In this document: positions 1 to 6,392 of the stretch, piece after piece
How positions within the stretch are numbered: the stretch's first letter is position 1
How the letters are laid out: each line of letters opens with the position of its first letter
Source: Desulfotignum sp.
GTDB taxonomy: Bacteria > Desulfobacterota > Desulfobacteria > Desulfobacterales > Desulfobacteraceae
DNA: 8,952 bases
Assembly (NCBI GenBank): GCA_021737445.1
Contig: JAIPDY010000129.1
Span: forward strand, 1-8,952
Reading direction: 5' to 3'
Translations under genes and position numbers: made by a program
The notes under the pieces: generated by a model
Databases searched by the model: none
The model's input: only the letters and a program-made list of their open reading frames with translations
Told to the model about the DNA's origin: nothing

Positions 1-164
1 GGGGCATGGGCAGACAGGGGCTGCCATTGAATCTGATCTGAATCCCAACTGATTTTTCGCCGGGAAAATGCCGTGACCCTGCAGCCCTTCCCGGCCAGCA
101 GAGGGATCAAAAAAGACCCGACCAGTCCCGAAGCCCCCAGAACACCGACATGAGGGTTATGCAT
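1..164 (-). CDS. NAD(P)-dependent sugar epimerase/dehydratase-like protein, N-terminal part only
   Basis: Only the first 54 codons are inside the window; the gene runs off the left edge. Reading from the ATG at 164-162 gives a protein beginning MHNPHVGVLGASGLVGSFL. This is a Rossmann dinucleotide-binding strand with the glycine pattern GxxGxxG at residues 7-13 (GVLGASG followed by LVG), then a helix and a second strand (CRVTAFSRR) ending in basic residues, which often favour NADP over NAD. That pattern is typical of the extended short-chain dehydrogenase families that epimerise, dehydrate or reduce nucleotide sugars. The start overlaps the last 8 bases of the upstream glycosyltransferase gene, so translation is probably coupled. 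No strong Shine-Dalgarno sequence precedes the ATG. An ATG at 151 is in another frame that stops after 14 codons. The exact reaction cannot be told from this fragment. Confidence 0.75.
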   Translation of the reverse strand, partial: MHNPHVGVLGASGLVGSFLIPLLAGKGCRVTAFSRRKISWDSDQIQWQPLSAHA

Positions 165-1065
165 GGCCGGACCGCCGCAATCGCTTACCGGCCCAGTGAT
201 ACACCGCCACCAGGCCGAACCGTGTCCAGACGCTGCCTTTTACCACCCACATCAGCAGCCCCGGATACTGGTGCCGGAAAAATTTATTGTAAAACCGCAG
301 CATCCCCTTGTGTTTATATAATTCCACGGCAATGGGCCGGGAGGCGCTGCAATGTCCCTGATGATGGACGGCCAGTGCATTTGGCACAAACAGAATCTGC
401 CAGCCTTTCTGTCGAAAACGCATGCACCAGTCCAGGTCCTCGCAATGCATGAAATAATGGTCATCCAGAGGGCCGACATCATGCAATGCCGCCCGGGTGA
501 CCAGCATAAACGCCCCGGAAATCGCTTCCACTTCAACCGGTTTGTCCGGCAGCGGGGTGGTATTGAGAGAAAGCCCCTTGAACCGGGGATGACCGGTAAT
601 CACCTTGTCAAGATGCAGCACCCGCACCAGAGAGCGCCAGGGGGTAGGCACCTGCCGCCGGCACCCGGCCTGTTCACTGCCGTCCGGATTACAGATCAGG
701 CAGCCGGCCATTCCAGCTTTTGGATTTTTTCCCAATACCTGCATCACTTTGTCGATGGTTTCAGGTTCCACCAGACAATCCGGGTTCAACAGCAGCACGG
801 TTTCACCTGAAGCATTTGAAAGCAGGCGGTTAACACCCGCGGCAAACCCGATGTTTTCCTGACTCCTGGACAGGGAAAACAGTGGTTCTCTTTCAAAAGT
901 TTCTGCCAGAACATCCGGGCTGCCATCCGCTGACGCATTGTCCCACACCAGTACCTCAACCCTGATCAGGGAAGCCAGGGCAGTCCGGACACAATCCAAC
1001 ACCATGGACCCGCCGTTGTAATTGACAACCAGCACGGAACATCGCACCGATTCTTTTTCACTCAT
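157..1065 (-). CDS. Family 2 glycosyltransferase (rhamnosyltransferase-like)
   Basis: This 302-residue cytoplasmic or membrane-associated enzyme should transfer a sugar from a nucleotide donor to a growing lipid-linked glycan. It shows the GT-A family 2 signature in order: first strand and nucleotide-binding NYN at residues 15-17, WDNAS at 41-45, NIGFAAGVN at 71-79, and the metal-binding DxD-equivalent LNPDC at 93-97. A putative catalytic acidic motif EDLDW lies at 209-213, and HHQGHCS at 234-240 follows. The LNPD form with a late EDxDW motif is typical of WbbL/RfbF-like transferases, many of which add rhamnose; the sugar here is an inference. The C-terminal 40 residues are basic and aromatic and may touch the membrane. 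The ATG overlaps the preceding stop by one base (TAATG), so the gene is probably translated by coupling with the upstream glycosyltransferase. Length is normal for the family. Confidence 0.92.
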   Translation of the reverse strand: MSEKESVRCSVLVVNYNGGSMVLDCVRTALASLIRVEVLVWDNASADGSPDVLAETFEREPLFSLSRSQENIGFAAGVNRLLSNASGETVLLLNPDCLVEPETIDKVMQVLGKNPKAGMAGCLICNPDGSEQAGCRRQVPTPWRSLVRVLHLDKVITGHPRFKGLSLNTTPLPDKPVEVEAISGAFMLVTRAALHDVGPLDDHYFMHCEDLDWCMRFRQKGWQILFVPNALAVHHQGHCSASRPIAVELYKHKGMLRFYNKFFRHQYPGLLMWVVKGSVWTRFGLVAVYHWAGKRLRRSGHA

Positions 1066-2045
1066 TATGTCTTGCCCATCCGGGATTGCATGTTAACTCC
1101 CTTATTGAGAACTGATAAAATATTTCTTAATGATACCGTCCGCCGTTGCTGCACCTTGCACCGTTTGCGCCAGAGTCCGGGCATATCTGATATGGCATCG
1201 CGTTTTGCCCGCAGCACAACCCGGGCCCGGCCCTTTAACAGATAACGTAGAATACCGGCCAGATTTATTCCGATATGCAGGGGCAAAAACACCCAGAACA
1301 ACGGACCCGGCATATTCTTGACAAAAGCCCAGACAAGGTTCCGCTGGCCATAATACACGTAAAAATCACTGTATTTCACCGTCACAGCTGACCCCACATG
1401 CTTCACCCTGGCATCCGGCACGGTTAAGCAGCAGCATCCGGCCAGGCGCAGGCGGAATCCCAGATCCACATCTTCCAGGTAACAGAAAAAATCTTCATCC
1501 AGGCCCCCCACCGCCCTTAATGCTCCGGCCCGATAAAACGCCGCAGCTGCACAAGGCGAAAACACTTCCCATGGCTCGGACGGAATCATGTCAACCGGCA
1601 ACCCCAATCCACTGCGCCGGACAAATCCGCTCACATGATACCCGTCACCAGCACCATCCATCAGATGCGGCTTGTCCGCCTGCACAAGAACCGATCCCAA
1701 GACCGCATAATCCGGAGATGCATCCGCTGCCTGAAGCATCTTCTCCATCCAGTCCGGGGCAGGAATGGTATCCGGGTTCAGCAGAACAATCCATGGGCAG
1801 TCTCCGGCCAGGGCGATTCCCTGGTTATTGCCGGCGGCAAATCCCAGGTTTCCGGAACTTTGCAGATATGTCAGGCGCTCATACTGTGCCAGACGCTTCT
1901 CCTGACCGGGATCCGGCTTTCCGTTGTTCACCACAATCACCCGGAAATCTGCGCAGGTCTGGCAGCCTAAGGCATCCAGGCAGCAAAACAGATGATCCCA
2001 GCAGTTATAGGCAACAATGATAACCACGCACCGATGCAATCGCAC
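1065..2045 (-). CDS. Family 2 glycosyltransferase (rhamnosyltransferase-like)
   Basis: This is a 326-residue GT-A fold glycosyltransferase, similar in layout to the gene after it. Recognisable motifs are VIIVAYN at residues 8-14, VVNNG at 38-42, GNLGFAAGNNQG at 65-76, LNPDT at 89-93 (the DxD equivalent), and EDVDLGFRLR at 191-200 with the probable catalytic acid. A hydrophobic stretch at about 248-270 followed by many Arg/Lys residues could anchor the enzyme to the inner membrane face. The start is GTG at 2045-2043, sharing one base with the TAG of the nucleotidyltransferase gene. A GGGGA run a few bases upstream can act as a modest ribosome-binding site. Together with the following transferase it probably adds successive sugars to the same repeat unit. 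Donor and acceptor are unknown. A second LNPD-type enzyme side by side suggests that two similar donors are used, or an old duplication that has diverged strongly. Confidence 0.92.
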   Translation of the reverse strand: MRLHRCVVIIVAYNCWDHLFCCLDALGCQTCADFRVIVVNNGKPDPGQEKRLAQYERLTYLQSSGNLGFAAGNNQGIALAGDCPWIVLLNPDTIPAPDWMEKMLQAADASPDYAVLGSVLVQADKPHLMDGAGDGYHVSGFVRRSGLGLPVDMIPSEPWEVFSPCAAAAFYRAGALRAVGGLDEDFFCYLEDVDLGFRLRLAGCCCLTVPDARVKHVGSAVTVKYSDFYVYYGQRNLVWAFVKNMPGPLFWVFLPLHIGINLAGILRYLLKGRARVVLRAKRDAISDMPGLWRKRCKVQQRRTVSLRNILSVLNKGVNMQSRMGKT

Positions 2046-2827
2046 TATTCCCCGGCCATTTTGCGGCAGGCTGTTTCATATCCTGCCGGGCTGCCTGCAT
2101 CCAGAATATTTGTGCCCACATCAAGGCCGTACACCCTGTGCCCCCGGGAGCAAACCAGACGTCTTGCGTCACTGTCTTTTATTTCCCGGGAAACCTTGCC
2201 TGATACAAGCGCTTCACAGGCATTGAAAAACTCAGGTGAGGCAATATAAACCCCTGTATGGCGAAGATCTTCACAGACATTCTCCGGAGCATCCTGAAAA
2301 TGCAGCTGATACAGATCATCTTTCACAAGCGATAATTTGACGGATGGATCACTCTGGCCGGGCACTTCGTCAGTGACCCGGGTAAGGGCCACCACATCCC
2401 GGCCAAGTGTTTTGTAAGCATCGCGCAACCGCCGGGCAACCCTGCCGGGTGTGCCACAAATGATGTTATCCGGATAATGCACCAGAAAAGGCCTGCCCCT
2501 GACAATGGGCGCTGCTGCCATGACAGCCCCGCACTCACCGTTCATCTGCGGCTGGAAAAAAAAATGGACTTGCAGCTTTTCCCGCAATGTTGCCATCCCG
2601 CCGGACTGCATAACAACCTCACGTATTTTTTCCTTGCCTTTTCGGATCACAATCCCAACCATAGAAATCCCGAACCCCACGGCCTCTTGCAATGCATACT
2701 GGATGGCCGGTCTGCCGCCGACATCCACCAGTTCCTTGCACCCCCCTGCGGTCACCCCCTGCATCCGGGTGCCAAAACCCGCGGCCGGGATTATCATGGT
2801 AGAAATCTCATTACAATTGCCGATCAT
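2045..2827 (-). CDS. GalU-like sugar-1-phosphate nucleotidyltransferase
   Basis: This 260-residue cytoplasmic enzyme probably joins a sugar 1-phosphate to UTP (or dTTP/CTP), giving the nucleotide sugar used by the neighbouring transferases. The N-terminal nucleotide-binding loop is IPAAGFGTRM at residues 13-22. KELVDVGGRPAIQYALQEA at 31-49 carries the usual Lys and matches the GalU region. GECGAVMAA at 97-105 fits the GalU LGHAV region, and FLVHYPDNI at 114-122 supplies the metal-binding Asp. DVGTNILDAGSPAGYETA at 236-253 matches the family's C-terminal substrate region. It is shorter than typical GalU (about 290-300), and the usual Pro-Lys-Glu-Met is Cys-Lys-Glu-Leu. The ATG overlaps the sulfotransferase stop (ATGA). 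An in-frame ATG at 2797, directly before the first strand, is an alternative start. UTP-glucose specificity is likely but not proven by motifs; a dTTP or CTP enzyme of the same fold remains possible. Confidence 0.85.
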   Translation of the reverse strand: MIGNCNEISTMIIPAAGFGTRMQGVTAGGCKELVDVGGRPAIQYALQEAVGFGISMVGIVIRKGKEKIREVVMQSGGMATLREKLQVHFFFQPQMNGECGAVMAAAPIVRGRPFLVHYPDNIICGTPGRVARRLRDAYKTLGRDVVALTRVTDEVPGQSDPSVKLSLVKDDLYQLHFQDAPENVCEDLRHTGVYIASPEFFNACEALVSGKVSREIKDSDARRLVCSRGHRVYGLDVGTNILDAGSPAGYETACRKMAGE

Positions 2828-3648
2828 TTAAATAACCGTTTTCCAGTCAACCACCAAGGGTTTTTTGGTGGGAGTGGTTGATGAAACATTTTAACGTCTG
2901 TTGTGTAGGAATTGAAAATAGAACTTTTCCGGACACAGTCTTGCAACATCTGCAGTTCTTCTCCATGCCATACAACTTTACTGCGGGTTTTGCTGGCCTT
3001 GTTCCAAATTTTACCAGCACAGGCTGCAACCACTTCCTGCAGGGGATCAACCCCCAAAAAATCAAACATCCTACAAAAATGTGACTGTGGATCAGCAATC
3101 AAATCTTCATGCCGTTGGATAAGTTTTTCATCGTCCGAAAGAACGGCACAGGCAGCTGCCATATTTTTTTCAAGCGTGACAAAATAACTCACCGCCTGCT
3201 GCACGGACATTTTTTTTCTTCGAACTTGTGTAGAAATCACATCCAAAGGATTGCGAATGTGTATAATTGCACGTATGGGAATACCCAACCGCTGCTTAAT
3301 CTTTTCGGCAAACTGGGGATCTTGAGACAAAAGCCTGATGCTGCGAGAGCCCTTTGCATCCCCGATAACTACAGGATGTTTATCAGATATGTTCTGATAA
3401 GCTCCATCAACCCAGTAACTATAGCCACTTTTTTTGCGTTTTCGCCCTTGAAAACGAAGATCTTAAAATCTAATCAACGCATATATCTGCGAGGCAGAAA
3501 ATCCTTCCTCAATAAATGACAGGGCTGCCAATTCATCTGAAATAAGGACATCTGGATGTGCGCTCAAAAGATGCCCGATGATTGAATGACCACTTCTACC
3601 AGTGGCGATAAAAAAACAAAATCTGGCAACTTTCTCAAAATAAGGCAT
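2824..3648 (-). pseudogene. Sulfotransferase gene interrupted by an in-frame TAA
   Basis: Read in one frame from the ATG at 3648, this is a full-length PAPS-dependent sulfotransferase (274 codons) with codon 62 (3465-3463) TAA. Before the stop, FFIATGRSGHSIIG at residues 12-25 is the 5'-phosphosulfate-binding loop, followed by LLSAHPDVLIS and a conserved-looking acidic residue. After it, without any change of frame, come SGYSYWVDGAYQ and VVIGDAKGSRS, then IIHIRNPLDVIST with Arg132 and Ser139 at the 3'-phosphate-binding site. The active site is therefore split between two pieces of 61 and at most about 212 residues. Neither should work alone. Known enzymes of the family transfer sulfate from PAPS to sugar hydroxyls or other acceptors; here a glycan is the likely target. 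A good ribosome-binding site precedes the ATG. No second lesion was found. A sequencing error or rare readthrough would restore the gene, so pseudogene is the most direct reading, not a proven one. Confidence 0.85.
2847..2881. repeat. Overlapping inverted repeats near the end of the sulfotransferase gene
   Basis: Two perfect inverted repeats share bases. CCACCAA (2851-2857) pairs with TTGGTGG (2865-2871) across a 7-base loop, and TCAACCAC (2847-2854) pairs with GTGGTTGA (2874-2881). They overlap at 2851-2854, so either two alternative hairpins or one bulged hairpin could form in the transcript. The element lies inside the last codons of the broken sulfotransferase, about 20 bases before the nucleotidyltransferase ATG. 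It lacks a following T-run on the minus strand, so it does not look like a terminator. A role in translation of the next gene is speculative. Confidence 0.4.
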
Positions 3649-3656
3649 ATGGTGTA

Positions 3657-3662
3657 TCCTTT
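3657..3662 (-). promoter_or_regulatory. Ribosome-binding site of the sulfotransferase gene
   Basis: The minus strand reads AAAGGA, then 8 bases, then the ATG at 3648. This is among the better Shine-Dalgarno sequences in the window and supports the ATG at 3648 as the true start of the interrupted gene. Confidence 0.65.
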
Positions 3663-3744
3663 AATATAGCTAATTTAGGTGTTGTGGTCAGATATATACC
3701 ATTGTCACATTTCTTTTTTCGACCATCTGATAACTGCAAAAACT

Positions 3745-5196
3745 TTAGAACTGAAAATAGATAAAAGGCACGATTGTTTGAGGTAGAAGAAGCAGCGCAA
3801 TGGCAAAAACAACTCCGATAAGCACCATCGAAAGTGATTGTCTCACAACGATAATTCGTCTCACCACATCCCAACGCCAAAAAACAAAATGAAGACCGGC
3901 CAGTAAAACCATCATTGAAAAGGTCCATTCCGGTAGCGTTTGGGTGCCCGAAGACCTCCATGTCATGATTGATCGGGTTATAAACCATGCCTGATCCACA
4001 TCTTTTGATCGAAAAAAAATCCAGCACAAACAAACAAAAACAAACACAACTATCGGCTTAAGGATAGATTGCACCATATTAGCCCACAACAATACGTTAC
4101 CGGGTAACGCTTTAAACTGAAATGGTTTCTTAAAAATTATCGGTTCAATATTTCTGTAAAGCCTCTCCACAACCAAAGCGCCGCCATGAAGCAATCCCCA
4201 TATGACAAAATTCCAGGATGCCCCATGCCACAATCCGCCAAGCCCCATAGTAATAATCAGATTACGATAAGTTTTCCATGAACCCTGCCGATTTCCTCCC
4301 AAAGAGACATAGAGATAGTCCCGTAGCCAGGTTGACAAAGAAATGTGCCACCGACGCCAAAAATCGGTGACAGATCTGGCAAAATAAGGAGCAGCAAAAT
4401 TTCGGGGCAGATGAAAACCAAGAAAACCGGCAGCAGCAATAGCCATGTCTGTGTAACCGGAAAAGTCACAATATATCTGGACCGCATAAAGGCTGCTCCC
4501 CATGGCCAGGGCCGCAGCACTATAATCCTGCGGGTGATTAAAGATAGGATCAATAAGCCCGGCTATATTGTCGCCAACAGCAACTTTTTTTAAAAAACCA
4601 ACCGCAAACAAAAAGCCATACATGTGAAATCGTTTCATCGGAAACGGTCTCAAAGATCGAAGTTGTGGCAGAAATGTTCTTGCCCGGACAATGGGGCCGG
4701 CCACCAGCTGAGGAAAAAATGCAACATAAAGATAAAAATCGATCGGGTTTGGTGCTGCAGCAAGCCGCCGGCGATAGATATCGATGGTATAGCTCATGGA
4801 CTGAAAGGTAAAAAAACTTATTCCCACAGGTAACACGATATCAATGGTAACAAAATTTATGGGATACCCCAGAGCGGCAAACAGTTCTGCTGTGGAATCG
4901 CGAAAAAAATTAAAATATTTAAAAAAACCGAGAACACTCAAATTGACTACCACACTGAGTGTCAACCATAGCCTTCTGATTCTCTGTCGGGAACGCCGCT
5001 CAATGTAACGTCCAGAAACATAATCAACTGTAGAAGAAAAAGCGATCAATCCCAGAAAACGCCAGTCCCAGAATCCATAAAAAATATAACTGGCCGCCAG
5101 AAGCAGTACCTTGCGGACCATGTTTGACGACAGGTGCCAATAAACGAGAAAGACAATACTGAAAAAAATAAAAAATTGAAAATCAACAAAAAGCAT
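3745..5196 (-). CDS. MBOAT family O-acyltransferase (AlgI-like polysaccharide O-acetylation protein)
   Basis: This 483-residue polytopic inner-membrane protein belongs to the membrane-bound O-acyltransferase family and is close in layout to alginate AlgI. It likely moves acetyl groups from a cytoplasmic donor toward the periplasm for attachment to the glycan. Family marks are the N-terminal LFVDFQFF, LPVGISFFTFQSMSYTIDIYR at 122-142, FFPQLVAGPIVR at 160-171, YCDFSGYTDMAI at 242-253, and DFWRRWHISLSTWLRDYLY at 278-296. GLWHGASWNF at 321-330 holds His324, which corresponds to the essential His of AlgI. The C-terminus FIYFQF is also typical. Length is normal. It starts 3 bases after the SGNH gene ends, so the two are almost certainly co-translated and work as a pair. 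About 96 AT-rich bases separate it from the sulfotransferase gene. Acetyl as the acyl group is inferred from the family. Confidence 0.95.
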   Translation of the reverse strand: MLFVDFQFFIFFSIVFLVYWHLSSNMVRKVLLLAASYIFYGFWDWRFLGLIAFSSTVDYVSGRYIERRSRQRIRRLWLTLSVVVNLSVLGFFKYFNFFRDSTAELFAALGYPINFVTIDIVLPVGISFFTFQSMSYTIDIYRRRLAAAPNPIDFYLYVAFFPQLVAGPIVRARTFLPQLRSLRPFPMKRFHMYGFLFAVGFLKKVAVGDNIAGLIDPIFNHPQDYSAAALAMGSSLYAVQIYCDFSGYTDMAIAAAGFLGFHLPRNFAAPYFARSVTDFWRRWHISLSTWLRDYLYVSLGGNRQGSWKTYRNLIITMGLGGLWHGASWNFVIWGLLHGGALVVERLYRNIEPIIFKKPFQFKALPGNVLLWANMVQSILKPIVVFVFVCLCWIFFRSKDVDQAWFITRSIMTWRSSGTQTLPEWTFSMMVLLAGLHFVFWRWDVVRRIIVVRQSLSMVLIGVVFAIALLLLPQTIVPFIYFQF

Positions 5197-5199
5197 CTG

Positions 5200-6291
5200 C
5201 TAATTCAATGTGTCTTTGGTTAGGAGTAAATCAATTTGTCGTCCTAGTTCCTGTGAGTAGATTTTTGCACCCTTTGCATTCAAGTGACCTCGGTCAAACC
5301 ATAAATCTGCTTTATAAATCTGAGGCATCTGCAGAAAATTAATCCCCAACAATGGCACCTCTGGATAGTGATTTTTCACATACTGAGAAATCACACGCTG
5401 CCGCATGACATATGTTGGGTTTCGCATAGGCATAAAAACAAAGCCAGTCTTTACATGAGCTGAATTAGCTCTATTCAACAGCGACTCCACATACCAACGT
5501 TCCATCCTGGTAATTGGCTGGATCACCTGTCGCATAACACGTCTTAGCCTTCTAACATCTTTATCTATCTTTGCCTCTCCCTTATCTCCGCTGTTCTGAT
5601 TTTTCCTTTGAACAAGCTTTTGTTTTCTTTTATTTTCTGCCTGTTCATATTCCTCATCCAGGGGAAAAACACCTGCGTGCTGCATGGGATAACTTTTCAG
5701 ATCCATTAAACTGTAAATATCATCGTGCAGCATCAAATTTCGAACACCACTGATTCCAAGACCTGTTCGTCCGAAAGAAAGCAAGTAGTCTTTCAATAAT
5801 CTGAAGGTGGACAAAACACCCCCATCGCTCTGGGTAAAAATCTGCAGGATTCCTAGAAAGAAGGTTGAAAACTGATTTTCAAAGATTGATCGATCACTAA
5901 CTTTCGTGTCAAATGCAGCTCCCATAACCATCTGGGGTTCAATGAATACTATCTGAGGCCGAGTACTGGTGTTGTCGATAAAATCGATAACCTTTGCCAT
6001 CATAGGGGCGGTCATGCCGCCCACCCCAAAATTATAGACACGGAGAGACTGTTGTTTATTGGTGTTGAGTTTGCTTTCAACATATTCCGGCCAGACGCCC
6101 CGATATACACGGCTTGATCCCACAAAAACGATATCTGGCTGTGGGTTCAGACCAGGATAAGCATAAAACTTTTCCGAAAGCCCGGATATATAGTTTCTCG
6201 GAATCCGGGGTTCTGTGATATTGGAAACCCCAATCAAAATAACGAGCATCACGCTGACAAAAATCAGCAAGCTTGCCAGTAACCGTTTCAT
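5200..6291 (-). CDS. SGNH/GDSL-type membrane-anchored protein, probable O-acetylation partner of the MBOAT protein
   Basis: With the chosen ATG at 6291 this is a 363-residue protein. It begins MKRLLASLLIFVSVMLV, a basic start followed by a hydrophobic segment (about residues 4-22) that should be a signal anchor placing the rest in the periplasm. The SGNH family blocks are visible. IVFVGSSRV at 54-62 has Ser60 as likely nucleophile, NFGVGG at 87-92 is a probable oxyanion region, and DLWFDRGHLNAKGAKIYS at 329-346 has Asp333 and His336 of the triad. Immediate linkage to an MBOAT gene recalls AlgJ/AlgX and DltD, so it probably transfers acetyl groups onto the glycan rather than only hydrolysing esters. 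A Lys/Arg/Glu-rich stretch at about 215-252 looks like an insertion or flexible arm. A TTG 12 codons upstream (6327) would also be open, but it lacks a ribosome-binding site and would bury the signal anchor. Specific subfamily not recognised. Confidence 0.85.
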   Translation of the reverse strand: MKRLLASLLIFVSVMLVILIGVSNITEPRIPRNYISGLSEKFYAYPGLNPQPDIVFVGSSRVYRGVWPEYVESKLNTNKQQSLRVYNFGVGGMTAPMMAKVIDFIDNTSTRPQIVFIEPQMVMGAAFDTKVSDRSIFENQFSTFFLGILQIFTQSDGGVLSTFRLLKDYLLSFGRTGLGISGVRNLMLHDDIYSLMDLKSYPMQHAGVFPLDEEYEQAENKRKQKLVQRKNQNSGDKGEAKIDKDVRRLRRVMRQVIQPITRMERWYVESLLNRANSAHVKTGFVFMPMRNPTYVMRQRVISQYVKNHYPEVPLLGINFLQMPQIYKADLWFDRGHLNAKGAKIYSQELGRQIDLLLTKDTLN

Positions 6292-6392
6292 TTTATACCA
6301 ATTCAGCACAAATGATATTTCTTTCAATTTTTTGTAAAAGAGCTATAAAGCATCCTGAAAACCCGTGCACAAAAATAGGTTATTTAATTTTT

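Noticed and set aside
352..810. Plus-strand reading frame of 152 codons, and a similar one at 1520-2020
   Set aside because: They are antisense to well-supported glycosyltransferase genes in GC-rich sequence, where long shadow frames are common. Their translations are rich in Pro, Arg and His and have no recognisable motif.
3328..3330. TTG at 3330 as the start of a separate real gene
   Set aside because: It lies inside continuous sulfotransferase-like sequence, its AGG is only 3 bases upstream, and the product would lack the PAPS-binding loop.
3463..3465. Recoding of the stop as selenocysteine or pyrrolysine
   Set aside because: The codon is TAA. Selenocysteine uses TGA and pyrrolysine uses TAG, and no recoding structure is evident.
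3331..3648. A frameshift as the cause of the sulfotransferase break
   Set aside because: Both halves are in the same frame (codon starts at multiples of 3 on the minus strand), and the sequence between them translates sensibly, so a substitution giving TAA explains the break without any indel.
3649..3744. The 96-base gap between MBOAT and sulfotransferase genes as a terminator or promoter
   Set aside because: There is no stable hairpin followed by a T-run. An extended -10-like TGGTATATAT is present on the minus strand, but without a -35 at proper spacing.
3635..4033. Minus-strand 132-codon frame overlapping the MBOAT 3' end
   Set aside because: It is out of frame with the conserved MBOAT C-terminus and shows no domain.
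6312..6338. Possible promoter before the SGNH gene (TTTACA, 15 bases, TATCAT on the minus strand)
   Set aside because: Both hexamers match 5 of 6 consensus bases, but the spacer is short and the area is very AT-rich, where such matches arise by chance. Not strong enough to list as a feature.
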